Below are positions 14,528 through 23,487 of a DNA stretch of 59,553 bases, in pieces (within the stretch, counting starts at the first letter, position 1; each line of letters starts with the position of its first letter). Made by a program: the position numbers and the translations under genes. The DNA lies in NCBI GenBank assembly GCA_902793635.1, contig CADBEA010000011.1, positions 1 to 59,553 on the forward strand. Direction: 5' to 3'. The notes under the pieces were generated by a model that had not been told where the DNA came from, did no database searches, and worked only from the letters and a program-made list of their open reading frames with translations. The stretch is from an uncultured Erysipelotrichaceae bacterium (GTDB taxonomy: Bacteria > Bacillota_I > Bacilli_A > Erysipelotrichales > Erysipelotrichaceae).

Positions 14528-16471
14528 TTATTTCAGATACTTTTCAAACCAGTCGGTCATTTCCTGCAGACGGCGGATGCGGTGCTTTGGCTTGCCGCTG
14601 CGGGAGAGACTGTGATTTTCTTCTTCGAAGACGACCATCCGGGAAGGAACACCGAAGTGCTTCATCGCCGTGAACATCTGCGCTCCCTGATCAATGAAGC
14701 AGTTATAGTCGCGCAGTGAGTGGATGAACAGGATCGGTGTCTTGCCCTGATCGGCATATTTCAGCGGCGACTGTTCCCACATCTTTTCCATGTCGGTCCA
14801 GGGATCCGCACCCATTTCATTGCGGTCAAAGGAGAAACCGATCTCACTGGTGCCGAAATCCGCCACCCAGTTGGATACTGAACGCTGTGATGCGATCGCC
14901 GCGAAACGGTCGGTGTGTCCCTCGATCCAGTTGCACATAAAGCCGCCGTAGGAACCGCCGGCCGCACCAAGACGCAGCGGATCAAGTGCCGGATATAATT
15001 TCAGGACATGGTCAGTGAAGTCCATCAGATCTTCAAAATCAATTTTACCGTACTGGCCGCGCAGATCGGCGAACGCTTCACCATAGCCTTCCGAACCGCG
15101 CGGATTGCAGAAGAAGACGAAGTAGCCCATACCGGCCCAGATCTGCATTTCACGGAACAGAACCATGCCGTAGGCAGCCCGCGGACCGCCATGGATCTCG
15201 AGAATGCCCGGATAGGATCTGTTTTCATCATAATCCTTCGGTTTCAGTACCCAGCCGTCCACCGTCTGGCCATTGCGGTTGGTAAAAGGAATATATTCCG
15301 CCTGTGCCGGCTCTCTGTCCTTCATGAGTTCCTCATTCGGATCAAAGACTTTTTTACCATTGTGATAAAGGGCATTCAGGGCATTGACTTCGGCGCCGAT
15401 ATACCAGAAATCATCATCATGTTCCGCGAAGCAGAGAACCGCTCCGTCTTTCAGACAGACTTTCTTTTCAACTTCATCATTCTGCAGGGCATAGACAGCT
15501 GTCTCATAATGATGCAGAGCGAGGAAAAGCACACTGTCTTCTTTGCCGAAGAATGTCGTGCCGCCCGGCCGCAGCGTGTCACCCATCGTGGTGTCGCCGA
15601 TCGCCAGTTCCTCTTTGTTGGCATGGAACAGACTGCTTGTCTTTGTCTTACTGTCGTAGCGCCAGAAATCCAGCAGCTGCCCGGAACCCCACTTTTTCAT
15701 GTCAGTGGCCGTGAAGATGACATCGTCACCGGCAAACTGGCAGTGTGATATATTCATCTTTCCTTCTTCCATCAGACAGTCAATGCTTTCATCGGTCAGA
15801 TCCATCAGATACAGACCGGCTGTCTGCGGCAGAATGTCACGCCATGTACTGGCTATATACAGGAGCTTATCGCCCTTCAGCGTGAAATAACCAACATCCG
15901 TATCCGGTTCCGTCAGCTGTTTCAGTTCATCCTTCTTTTCGTCATACAGGAAGAGAAGTGACCGTTTGCCGGAAACATAACCGCGGCCGTTGCCCCAGAA
16001 AGGAAGCTCGTCGAAGATGTGGTAATCAGCTTCGTCTTTTCTGTCTTCGACTTTCTCCGGCAGATTTCTGTCGTAGAGTACTTTGACAGCATACTTCCCC
16101 GGACATACCTGTTTGATATCCTGAACATTGCGGGCAATCTCAAAAGCCTTCACCGCTTCGCCGCCATGGATATTCAGACGGTAAAAGACTGTTTTTTCTT
16201 CAAAGTCCTTCGCCTTGTCCGCTTCGCTTCTTTCACTCATCAGCAGCAGTGTCTCATCATCATCCCAGAGGCCGAAGCTGTCTTTGCCGGTGCCGGTCAT
16301 CCGCGTTGTTTTTTCCGTGCGGCAGTCAGTTACATAAATATCCTGATGATACAGATTCTCATCTCTGACCGGTGTCGTCAGCGTGAAACTGACATGGTCA
16401 TGCGCCGGATTCATCTTCAGCTGGCTGATGTTCCGAAATAATGCGATGTCTTCCAGTAAAATCGGTTTCAT
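14528..16471 (-). CDS. S9 (prolyl oligopeptidase/acylaminoacyl peptidase) family serine peptidase
   Basis: 647-residue cytoplasmic peptidase. N-terminal ~400 residues look like the beta-propeller of S9C enzymes (repeated short beta/WD-like segments). The C-terminal alpha/beta-hydrolase has the oxyanion motif HGGPRAAYG, nucleophile GGSYGGFM, an Asp around HSLRDYNCF and a His in FEEENHSLS. Removes N-terminal residues or cleaves short peptides. Only 15 nt separate it from the upstream dehydratase gene, so the two are probably cotranscribed. Confidence 0.92.
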   Translation of the reverse strand: MKPILLEDIALFRNISQLKMNPAHDHVSFTLTTPVRDENLYHQDIYVTDCRTEKTTRMTGTGKDSFGLWDDDETLLLMSERSEADKAKDFEEKTVFYRLNIHGGEAVKAFEIARNVQDIKQVCPGKYAVKVLYDRNLPEKVEDRKDEADYHIFDELPFWGNGRGYVSGKRSLLFLYDEKKDELKQLTEPDTDVGYFTLKGDKLLYIASTWRDILPQTAGLYLMDLTDESIDCLMEEGKMNISHCQFAGDDVIFTATDMKKWGSGQLLDFWRYDSKTKTSSLFHANKEELAIGDTTMGDTLRPGGTTFFGKEDSVLFLALHHYETAVYALQNDEVEKKVCLKDGAVLCFAEHDDDFWYIGAEVNALNALYHNGKKVFDPNEELMKDREPAQAEYIPFTNRNGQTVDGWVLKPKDYDENRSYPGILEIHGGPRAAYGMVLFREMQIWAGMGYFVFFCNPRGSEGYGEAFADLRGQYGKIDFEDLMDFTDHVLKLYPALDPLRLGAAGGSYGGFMCNWIEGHTDRFAAIASQRSVSNWVADFGTSEIGFSFDRNEMGADPWTDMEKMWEQSPLKYADQGKTPILFIHSLRDYNCFIDQGAQMFTAMKHFGVPSRMVVFEEENHSLSRSGKPKHRIRRLQEMTDWFEKYLK

Positions 16472-16486
16472 ATGTTTTTCCCTTCT

Positions 16487-18241
16487 TCAGTCGTCAAAAT
16501 CAAGATACGCGCCTTTCATCGGGCTGACCGCATGTTCGCTGAACAGCCGCAGGACACCGCGTTTGTAATGCAGCGGCATTGGCTGCCACTTCGCTTTTCT
16601 TTCGGCCAGAACCGCATCGATTTCCGCCGCAGTCTTCCTCTCGCCGGCAATGCCGATGATATTCAGCTTCCGCTCGGCAATATCGATCTCGATCAGGTCA
16701 CCCTCCTCGACCAGGGCAATCGGGCCGCCGCTGGCAGCTTCCGGTGAACAGTGACCGATGACCGGTCCGGTGGAAGCACCGGAGAAACGTCCGTCGGTGA
16801 TCAGGGCAATACTGCGGCCGAGTTCCGGATCGGAGGAAATCGCCTCAGATGTATAGAACATTTCCGGCATACCGGATCCCTTCGGACCCTCATAGCGGAT
16901 AAATACCGCGTCTCCTTTTTCCACTTTGTGATGCAGAACAGCATCCAGACATTCCTCTTCGGAATTGAACGGACGGGCTCTCAGCACAGCCTTGAACATT
17001 TCCTTCGGGCAGGCGGTATGCTTGATGACCGCGCCTTCCGGAGCCAGGTTGCCTTTCAGTACGGCAATACTGCCGTCGGTTCCCATCGCTTTGTCAAACG
17101 GACGGATAATATCTTCTTTCTGCAGGTGCAGACCGTATCTTTCATTGAACAGATCCAGCCATTTCTGACATTTCTCATAGAAGCCGTTCTGTTTCAGCTC
17201 ATCCAGGTTTTCCGCCAGTGTCTTGCCGGTGACCGTCATGGCATCGAGATGCAGGAACGGTCTGATTTCCTCCATGATGGCAGGAACGCCGCCGGCATAG
17301 TAGAACACTTCCGCCGGCCATTTTCCGGTCGGTCGAAGATCCAGCAGGAAACGGGCATTACGGTGCAGTCTGTCAAATGTGTCACCGTCGATTTCCAGAC
17401 CGAATTCATGAGCGATGGCCGGCAGATGCAGCAGCGTGTTGGTGCTGCCGGAAATAGCCGCGTGGACAAGAATGGCATTTTCGAAGCTGTCCATTGTGAT
17501 CATTTCCGAAACGGTCTTTCCTTCTCTGGCCAGACGTACCGCCTGACGGCCGCTTTCATAGGCATATTCCAGCAGATCAGGACTGTCAGCCGGCAGTAAA
17601 GCCGAACCGGGCAGTGTCAGCCCCAGTGCTTCCGCCATGATCTGCATGGTGGAGGCTGTACCGATAAAGCTGCAGGCGCCGCATCCCGGACAGGCGTTGA
17701 TCTTCGCCCATTCCAGACGTTCCTTAGTGATTTCTCCGCGCTCATAGCGGGCAGAATATACACCCAGTTCATTCAGGGTCAGCAGTTCGGGACCGGCTTT
17801 CATCGTGCCGCCGCAGACGACGACAGAAGGCAGATTGACACGGGCCATGCCGATCAGATTACCGGGCATGCCTTTGTCGCAACTGGCAATGTAGACTGCT
17901 CCGTCAAACGGAGTGGCATTAGCCTGGATCTCGATCATGTTAGCAATCATTTCCCGGGATGCCAGTGAATAGTTGATGCCGTCTGTGCCCTGGCTTTCGC
18001 CGTCGCACATATCCGTGCAGAAATAACGGGCTCCGTGACCGCCTTCGTCCCTGACACCGCGGCGGGCTGCTTCACACAGCTTGTCGAGATGACCGCTGCC
18101 GGGATGGCTGTCACCGAAGGTGCTTTCAATAAAGATCTGCGGCAGGCCCAGTTCTTCCGGTTTCCAGCCGGTGCCGATGTGCAGCGGATCCAGCTCCGGT
18201 GCCAGTTTCCGCATTTTCTGACTGTTGAGTTCTCTTTCCAT
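16487..18241 (-). CDS. IlvD/Edd-family dehydratase, probably acting on a sugar acid
   Basis: 584-residue Fe-S dehydratase. Cluster ligands and active-site segments are visible: DMCDGESQGTDG, ASCDKGMPGN and CPGCGACSF. The family includes dihydroxy-acid dehydratase (IlvD), 6-phosphogluconate dehydratase (Edd) and aldonate dehydratases. Wording around SCDKGMPG and the lack of any ilv neighbours argue against a simple branched-chain amino acid role; next-door genes are a PTS IIC-type membrane protein and a peptidase. AGAGGT precedes the ATG. A structured leader candidate lies 31 nt upstream. Confidence 0.85.
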   Translation of the reverse strand: MERELNSQKMRKLAPELDPLHIGTGWKPEELGLPQIFIESTFGDSHPGSGHLDKLCEAARRGVRDEGGHGARYFCTDMCDGESQGTDGINYSLASREMIANMIEIQANATPFDGAVYIASCDKGMPGNLIGMARVNLPSVVVCGGTMKAGPELLTLNELGVYSARYERGEITKERLEWAKINACPGCGACSFIGTASTMQIMAEALGLTLPGSALLPADSPDLLEYAYESGRQAVRLAREGKTVSEMITMDSFENAILVHAAISGSTNTLLHLPAIAHEFGLEIDGDTFDRLHRNARFLLDLRPTGKWPAEVFYYAGGVPAIMEEIRPFLHLDAMTVTGKTLAENLDELKQNGFYEKCQKWLDLFNERYGLHLQKEDIIRPFDKAMGTDGSIAVLKGNLAPEGAVIKHTACPKEMFKAVLRARPFNSEEECLDAVLHHKVEKGDAVFIRYEGPKGSGMPEMFYTSEAISSDPELGRSIALITDGRFSGASTGPVIGHCSPEAASGGPIALVEEGDLIEIDIAERKLNIIGIAGERKTAAEIDAVLAERKAKWQPMPLHYKRGVLRLFSEHAVSPMKGAYLDFDD

Positions 18242-18272
18242 GTTTACCTCTGATTATTGTTTACTACTCTGC

Positions 18273-18349
18273 ATCACACCGCATGCCGTTATCCGGCAAA
18301 GGTATTCATATGTGATCAGATCAGCGCCGTATGAACCCGGCGGTGTGAT
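18273..18349 (-). promoter_or_regulatory. Candidate structured leader RNA (three-way junction)
   Basis: In minus-strand RNA, ATCACACCGC (18349-18340) pairs perfectly with GCGGTGTGAT (18282-18273). Enclosed are a TTCATA/TATGAA 6-bp helix (18335-18330 with 18310-18305) and a GCCG/CGGC hairpin. An alternative hairpin, CGCCG/CGGCG around GGTTCATA, would disrupt the closing helix, giving two mutually exclusive states. The 3' end is 31 nt before the dehydratase start. It matches no riboswitch class I know. Equally it could be paired DNA operators. Confidence 0.4.
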
Positions 18350-18443
18350 TGCAATAATACTGCTGACTCTGATGATTTATGAAACCGACGGGAAACAGTG
18401 GCCTGTCCCCTGTCATTCATATCTCCAGTATAAACGATTGCCG

Positions 18444-18469
18444 AAAAAAAGAGGATGATGTACATCCTC
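18444..18469 (-). terminator. Terminator of the PTS IIC-type gene
   Basis: GAGGATG-ATGTA-CATCCTC with seven T following on the minus strand. Confidence 0.85.
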
Positions 18470-18479
18470 AATGTGTTTG

Positions 18480-19535
18480 TTAAAGTTTGAGATCGCCTTC
18501 CTTGATCCAGCCGGCTTTCCGTTCGGCTTCACAGACAATGACGCTCAGTACGGCCGGAAGAACGAAGCAGATCAGGATCAAGCCAAGCCAGTCCATGCCG
18601 GTGATGCCTGTTTTTGTGCCGGCGGCAATGTCATTGAGCCAGCCGGTGTAGACACCGATCTGTCCGACCAGACCGCAGGTGCCCATGCCGGAAGAAACAG
18701 CCGGACCGTTCATCTGCATCCGGAAGATGCATGTAGCGATCGGACCTGTGATGGCGCTCGCAACGATCGGCGGCAGCCAGGTTTTCGGATTCTTGATGAT
18801 ATTCGGCATCTGCAGCATGCTGGTGCCGAGTCCCTGGGACACGATCCCGCCAATGCCGTTTTCCTTGTAGCTCATGACGGCGAACCCGACCATCTGAGCG
18901 CAGCAGCCAGCTACCGCAGCACCGCCGGCCAGACCGGTCAGACCAAGCGCCGCGCAGATTGCCGCGCTGGAAATCGGCAGGGTCAGGGCAATGCCGACCA
19001 GAACGGATACGATAATGCCCATGAAGAACGGCTGCAGTTCAGTAGCCCACATAATGATGCCGCCCAGCGAACTTGCGGCTTTGCCGATAGCAGGCGCGAA
19101 AAGAACGCTTAATCCGGCACCGACCAGGATCGTTACCGCCGGGGTGACAAGGATATCCACTTTTGTTTCCTTCGATACGATCTTGCCGCATTCACATGCC
19201 GCAATAGCAATCAGATAGACAGCCAGCGGTCCGCCGGCTCCGCCCAGACTGTTGGCGGCGGCACCGACAGCAATCAGGCTGAACAGCACCAGCTGCGGCG
19301 CTTTCAGGGCATAGCCAATTGAAACGGCCATAGCCGGACCGGCAACACTTTTGGCAAAAGTACCGGCATCGATCAGAAACTGTATCGAAAGCTGGGTGCC
19401 CAGCGTCTCAATGATCGTACCGATCAGAAGACTTGCGAACAGACCCTGCGCCATCGCGCTCATTGCTTCTATTCCGTATCTGTGCGCGGAAAAGGTGACA
19501 TCTTTTTCTTCCAGAAATTCTTTCAAGTTTGCCAT
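18480..19535 (-). CDS. PTS EIIC-type integral membrane protein
   Basis: 351-residue, strongly hydrophobic, Gly/Ala-rich protein with about ten membrane segments, matching the PTS_EIIC_2 group (IIC-like proteins often without attached IIA/IIB domains). Short motifs FSAHRYGIEAMSAMAQG near the N-terminus and MNGPAVSSGMGTCGLVGQ near the C-terminus are typical. Transport of a carbohydrate or related compound is inferred. Start at 19535 because AGGAGGG is 7 nt upstream; the ATG two codons earlier is too close. Monocistronic. Confidence 0.8.
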   Translation of the reverse strand: MANLKEFLEEKDVTFSAHRYGIEAMSAMAQGLFASLLIGTIIETLGTQLSIQFLIDAGTFAKSVAGPAMAVSIGYALKAPQLVLFSLIAVGAAANSLGGAGGPLAVYLIAIAACECGKIVSKETKVDILVTPAVTILVGAGLSVLFAPAIGKAASSLGGIIMWATELQPFFMGIIVSVLVGIALTLPISSAAICAALGLTGLAGGAAVAGCCAQMVGFAVMSYKENGIGGIVSQGLGTSMLQMPNIIKNPKTWLPPIVASAITGPIATCIFRMQMNGPAVSSGMGTCGLVGQIGVYTGWLNDIAAGTKTGITGMDWLGLILICFVLPAVLSVIVCEAERKAGWIKEGDLKL

Positions 19536-19561
19536 CTGCATACCCTCCTGTGATCTCTGTC

Positions 19562-19611
19562 GATATATTTATATCACCTATTTCTTGATTTGTATAGTCA
19601 TTTTGACTATA
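19562..19611. promoter_or_regulatory. Two palindromes upstream of the PTS IIC-type gene
   Basis: TATAGTC-N5-GACTATA (19593-19611) and a 14-bp palindrome GATATATTTATATC (19562-19575) fill the 79-nt gap upstream of the gene. They could be regulator sites; the first could also be a weak terminator of the preceding AlkZ-related gene. Confidence 0.3.
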
Positions 19612-19614
19612 TGT

Positions 19615-20313
19615 TTATTTCAGAAAGTATTCGATTTCCGCTTCACTGGCTTCCGGCAGGATCTTCTTCAGGTGCCGGATGATGCGTTTCCGCGACTCTT
19701 CCGGACTCCTGTCATATACATGATTGGTGAATTTCTTTCCGAAAAAAGCTTCCGGGGTACTGTAACGCGCAATGCCCCAACCATAGAACTTACCGTTTTT
19801 GTCCATCTCATATTCAAAGTTGCTGGTGACGACATAGCCCTGCATCTGCAGTTTCGTGATCAGCGTGTCAAAACCTTTACGCGGTTCCCACTGATCCGGA
19901 CCGTTGACACGCGGCTTGATATAGCCGCCGATTGCCTTGGCCTCCTTGGAAAGAATGGAATGGCGGGAAGCGATGATATCATACAGATACTGTTCATTGT
20001 AGTTGGCAAGACCTTCATCCACGCGGGCGTCGAAGTCATAGCCGTCGCGCCGGAAATTGGCGAAATCCGGATACCACTTCTTTGAAATAAAGCCGGCTTT
20101 CTTATGGAAGAACTTGCCATAAGCACAGCCCAGTTCCTGAATGACAGGACCTTTCCATTCCCAGACACCCGGCTGGTCGGAGAAATAGACAGCCGGATCG
20201 CAGTGTTCTTCAATGGAAAATCCTTCGATTTCATGAGCGAAATACGGCAGAAAGCCAAATCTTTCCACCGCGTCGAGCAGATCCTCTTTGGTTCTGATAT
20301 AAAAGTCAGGCAT
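19615..20313 (-). CDS. AlkZ-related protein
   Basis: 232-residue soluble protein, rich in aromatic residues (VWEWKGPVI, FANFRRDGYDFDAR, YGWGIARYSTPEA). The pattern matches the short proteins annotated as AlkZ-related in many Firmicutes, distantly similar to the winged-helix DNA glycosylase family AlkZ/YcaQ. No biochemical function is established to my knowledge. It starts 3 nt after cbiO ends and is probably part of the cbiMQO operon, although nothing links it to metal uptake. Confidence 0.65.
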   Translation of the reverse strand: MPDFYIRTKEDLLDAVERFGFLPYFAHEIEGFSIEEHCDPAVYFSDQPGVWEWKGPVIQELGCAYGKFFHKKAGFISKKWYPDFANFRRDGYDFDARVDEGLANYNEQYLYDIIASRHSILSKEAKAIGGYIKPRVNGPDQWEPRKGFDTLITKLQMQGYVVTSNFEYEMDKNGKFYGWGIARYSTPEAFFGKKFTNHVYDRSPEESRKRIIRHLKKILPEASEAEIEYFLK

Positions 20314-20316
20314 GAT

Positions 20317-21036
20317 TTATCTCCTTGTAAATGAAAGCGGCAGTTCCATACGATGGGCTTCCAGAAGTTTCTGATCCTGCAGGATCTCCTCTGTTTTCCC
20401 ATCTGCTATTATTTTACCCTGATCCAGAAGAATTACCCGGCTGCATGTATCAAGAATCATATCAAGATCATGAGAAGTGATCAGTTTTGTCTGACTGAGG
20501 GAATTGATGGCATTGATGACCAGACGCCGGTTATACGGATCCAGAGAAGCCGTCGGCTCATCCATCAGGATCACTTCCGGATCCATGGCCAGAATCGTGG
20601 CAATCGCGGCCATTCTTTTTTCACCGCCGGAAATCTTATGATTGCGGCTGTGCTTCAGTTCCATCAGATCCAGCTTTTCAAGGACCTCATCGATTCTTTC
20701 TTCCGTTTCTTCTTTGCTTAAGCCGTAATTGCGCGGTGCGAAGATCATGTCTTCATAGACGGTAGGCATAAACATCTGATCGTCGGAATCCTGCAGGACA
20801 TAGCCGAGCTTACGGCGTATTTCATACAGATTCTTCGGCCCGACAGGTGTTCCCGCGATCATGACTTTACCTTCGCCGAACAGGATGCCGCTGAGCAGTT
20901 TCATGATCGTCGACTTGCCGGCTCCGTTGGCACCGATCAGACCGACACTCTCGCCCTTCTCAAGACGGAAGCTGATGTCATTTAATATCTCTTTTCCCGC
21001 TTCGTAGCGGAATGATACATGTTTCATCTCAATCAT
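20317..21036 (-). CDS. cbiO: ECF cobalt/nickel transporter ATPase
   Basis: 239-residue ABC ATPase that powers the group I energy-coupling-factor transporter. Walker A GANGAGKST, Q-loop YVLQDSDDQ, signature ISGGEKRM and Walker B VILMDEPTA are present, with the switch His in TSHDLDM. It follows cbiQ by 6 nt in the order M-Q-O, which assigns it to the metal transporter. Confidence 0.93.
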   Translation of the reverse strand: MIEMKHVSFRYEAGKEILNDISFRLEKGESVGLIGANGAGKSTIMKLLSGILFGEGKVMIAGTPVGPKNLYEIRRKLGYVLQDSDDQMFMPTVYEDMIFAPRNYGLSKEETEERIDEVLEKLDLMELKHSRNHKISGGEKRMAAIATILAMDPEVILMDEPTASLDPYNRRLVINAINSLSQTKLITSHDLDMILDTCSRVILLDQGKIIADGKTEEILQDQKLLEAHRMELPLSFTRR

Positions 21037-21042
21037 CAGATA

Positions 21043-21846
21043 TTACCTCATAAACAGGCTTCCCAGAAAAGAAGCGACATTATAATACCGGCAGAAAACG
21101 ATCAGAGCACCGATCAGCAGCGCAGTCAGCCACTCTTTCCATGTGGCAGGTCTTTCGTCGGTGTAATGGAAATGACCATGAAATCCTCTCAGCAGCATGG
21201 CCTGATAGATTTCCTCCGCCCTGTCCATACTGCGCAGCAGCAATTGACCGAGAAACGAACCCCAGGCGGAGTATTCAATCCCCTTCTGTCTGGGAGCCCT
21301 AAGATGATAGGCATTGCTCATCACCGAGACTTCCTCACTCAGCACGGTAATATACCGATAGGTCAATAACAGCAGCGTGACCAGCACGGACGGCACATGA
21401 ATACGCCGCAATGCCGCGCAGATCCTGGCAATGCCGGAAGTGGCAACCAATAGAAACGAAGCCGTCAGGGACAGAATGCCCTTCAGCATCAATGTAAACA
21501 TTGACAGCCAGCCGCCGGTAAGTGAAAACGAGCCGATCCGCAGGATCACGGTATGGTCAAACAGCGGATTCAGTATGCCGACGGCCATGACCAGCGGCAG
21601 AACAAAACGCAGTTTATAGAAACATTTGCGCAGCGGGATGCCGCTCATCTGATAGAAGAAAACCGGAAAAAGGATCATCACCGACAGCGAACTCAGATCA
21701 TATTTATGAAACGAAAGAACAATCAGAATATAGAGTATCGTCAGCAGTACTTTCGGCAGCACGGAAAAACGATGAACCAGTGAATCCTGATCCGCCAGTT
21801 CATCCATTTCCCGAAATTCATACAGTGCCTGATCGATTTTGTTCAT
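21043..21846 (-). CDS. cbiQ: ECF cobalt/nickel transporter transmembrane T-component
   Basis: 267-residue membrane protein of the EcfT/CbiQ family. Central membrane spans are followed by the cytoplasmic coupling region with Ala-Arg-Gly-like signatures (AMLLRGFHG), which contacts the ATPase. Located between cbiM and cbiO. Confidence 0.9.
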   Translation of the reverse strand: MNKIDQALYEFREMDELADQDSLVHRFSVLPKVLLTILYILIVLSFHKYDLSSLSVMILFPVFFYQMSGIPLRKCFYKLRFVLPLVMAVGILNPLFDHTVILRIGSFSLTGGWLSMFTLMLKGILSLTASFLLVATSGIARICAALRRIHVPSVLVTLLLLTYRYITVLSEEVSVMSNAYHLRAPRQKGIEYSAWGSFLGQLLLRSMDRAEEIYQAMLLRGFHGHFHYTDERPATWKEWLTALLIGALIVFCRYYNVASFLGSLFMR

Positions 21847-21864
21847 AACCTACAGTATAACAAA

Positions 21865-21882
21865 GGGCATCCATGGATGCCC
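21865..21882. repeat. 18-bp perfect palindrome between cbiM and cbiQ
   Basis: GGGCATCCATGGATGCCC, followed on the minus strand by TTTGTTAT. It may attenuate transcription within the operon or protect the cbiM message. Confidence 0.45.
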
Positions 21883-21897
21883 TGATTTTGAATGCTC

Positions 21898-22953
21898 TTA
21901 AGCTGTCTTCTTCGGCCTAAAGAAGCCGCCGGCCAGACAGATGAGGACAGCTGCACCTGCCACCATGGCTGAGCCGACCAGACCCGATACCGTCGTACCG
22001 GCCGCGCTGTCATTGTCCTTGAATGCGTAATCCGGCAGGAAGGATGTGGTTTCCTGAATGCCGGCAGCTGTTTCCGCTGCTGTGCTGGAAACACCGTAGT
22101 TTTCCTCATCCAGGCCCATGTTTTCTTTGTATCCGGCTTCCGCATTGCCGAACAGCGCCCATTCCAGTCCGTCCGGATTGGAACTTGCATACAGTGAGAG
22201 ACCGCCGCCGACCAGGCATGTCACAACTGCCAGAATGGCTACTGTCTGATTCAGGGAAAGCTTTCCGGCACCGTCTTTTGTCGGTGTGACTTCCTGCAGA
22301 AGTTCCGGTCTTGATTCATACACAAAGGTCAGGACCGCAGCCGTGATCAGACCTTCCACAAAACCGACGGCCAGATGAATCGGCAGCATCAGTCCGCAGA
22401 ACGTTCCGAACGGCAGTTCCGTAATGCCTGAGAATGTCGTCTCCAGAACGACGGAGAACGCACCCAGCTGCAATGTAATGACACAGCCGAGAACCGACGC
22501 CAGAATAATGCGCAGCCGCTGCGCGTTATGATCATCAGAAGCACCGAACAGCTGGCTTCTCATGATCGGCCGCCATATCAGGAAATACCCGACAAAGCAG
22601 CCATAGAATGCCATATTCCAGACATTCGCCCCGAGGGCCATCAGCCCTCCGTCCGCGAAAAACAGACATTGTATCGCCAGGACAACGATCATCGACAAAA
22701 AGCCCGCATATGGGCCCAGCAAGGCCGACAGTAACATACCGCCGCACAGATGTCCGGATGAGCCGGTTCCCGGAATTGTATAGTTGATCATCTGACCGGC
22801 GAAGATCATCGCTGCCGAAACGGCCATTACCGGCAGCTTGCTGTGTTCTTCATCCTTTTTCAGCCGGTTGATCGATATCGCCGCAGCTGTTCCCGAAGCC
22901 GCGTACATCACCGTCGCGACCGCCGGTGACAGTAAAGCATCCGCCATATGCAT
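21898..22953 (-). CDS. cbiM: ECF cobalt/nickel transporter substrate component, CbiM fused to a PDGLE (CbiN-like) domain
   Basis: 351-residue membrane protein. The N-terminus MHMADALLSP carries the family His2, which with the free N-terminal amine and the His in PGTGSSGHL binds Co2+ or Ni2+. At about residue 265 a PDGLEWAL motif starts the CbiN/PDGLE-type domain, ending in a membrane span. The start is the third ATG (22953), which keeps His at position 2 and places GGGGG about 9 nt upstream. Co versus Ni cannot be decided; there is no cobalamin riboswitch upstream. Confidence 0.9.
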   Translation of the reverse strand: MHMADALLSPAVATVMYAASGTAAAISINRLKKDEEHSKLPVMAVSAAMIFAGQMINYTIPGTGSSGHLCGGMLLSALLGPYAGFLSMIVVLAIQCLFFADGGLMALGANVWNMAFYGCFVGYFLIWRPIMRSQLFGASDDHNAQRLRIILASVLGCVITLQLGAFSVVLETTFSGITELPFGTFCGLMLPIHLAVGFVEGLITAAVLTFVYESRPELLQEVTPTKDGAGKLSLNQTVAILAVVTCLVGGGLSLYASSNPDGLEWALFGNAEAGYKENMGLDEENYGVSSTAAETAAGIQETTSFLPDYAFKDNDSAAGTTVSGLVGSAMVAGAAVLICLAGGFFRPKKTA

Positions 22954-23026
22954 AATCATTATCCCCCTTGATTGTTTTGCATTATTGTACTGTCTCCGGT
23001 AAAACCGCGGAAGCCTCCCCTGGGGT

Positions 23027-23058
23027 CAAAAAAAGAACGGCTTCATTGAAACCGTTCT
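23027..23058 (-). terminator. Terminator of the lipoprotein gene
   Basis: AGAACGG...CCGTTCT stem with seven T following on the minus strand. Confidence 0.85.
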
Positions 23059-23085
23059 GCTGCGTGTATCTCTCAGGAATGCGGA

Positions 23086-23487
23086 TTATTCGCCGCCTTC
23101 AGCCTGATAAGCTGCGAATTCTTCCGGTGTGCCGACAAAGACAGTCACTTTGTTGTTCTTGACGGAATTGTCCTTGTTATAAGCCATTATGATCTTCTGC
23201 GGGCCCTGAATCTCACGGTTGAAACCTGTGAAACTTACAACAGATCCCTGATATGTAAAGGTTGTGCTGGATGTCAGCAGTGACGAATCGATAAATACCA
23301 GTCCGGAATCGACAACAGCCGGATCGTTGATATCAGCCAGTTCGATCTTCGATACTTGATAGTTTGTATTATTGGATCCGGTACGCGGTGCGGATGATGT
23401 CGATCCACCTGCGCAGCCTGCCATTCCAAAAGTCATTGTCGCAGCCAAAGCAACTTTTAATAACCAGGTTCTTGTCGTGTTTTTCAT
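23086..23487 (-). CDS. Small lipoprotein of unknown function
   Basis: 133 residues. A basic N-terminus, hydrophobic core and lipobox GMAGC (Cys25) indicate lipid-anchored export. The mature part opens with a Ser/Thr/Gly linker and then a beta-rich domain (SKIELADIND, FTYQGSVVSFTGFNRE), unlike a solute-binding protein in size. AGAGGGAGG precedes the ATG. Own terminator, so not part of the cbi operon. Function not recognised. Confidence 0.75.
   Translation of the reverse strand: MKNTTRTWLLKVALAATMTFGMAGCAGGSTSSAPRTGSNNTNYQVSKIELADINDPAVVDSGLVFIDSSLLTSSTTFTYQGSVVSFTGFNREIQGPQKIIMAYNKDNSVKNNKVTVFVGTPEEFAAYQAEGGE

Noticed and set aside
18242-18479. T-box leader controlling the IlvD-family gene
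   Set aside because: No AGGGTGGNACCGCG antiterminator sequence and no terminator/antiterminator pair ahead of the start; the hairpin at 18444-18469 belongs to the preceding gene.
22954-23085. Cobalamin or NiCo riboswitch upstream of cbiM
   Set aside because: The gap between the lipoprotein terminator and the start is only about 75 nt and shows no B12-box or paired G-rich junctions.
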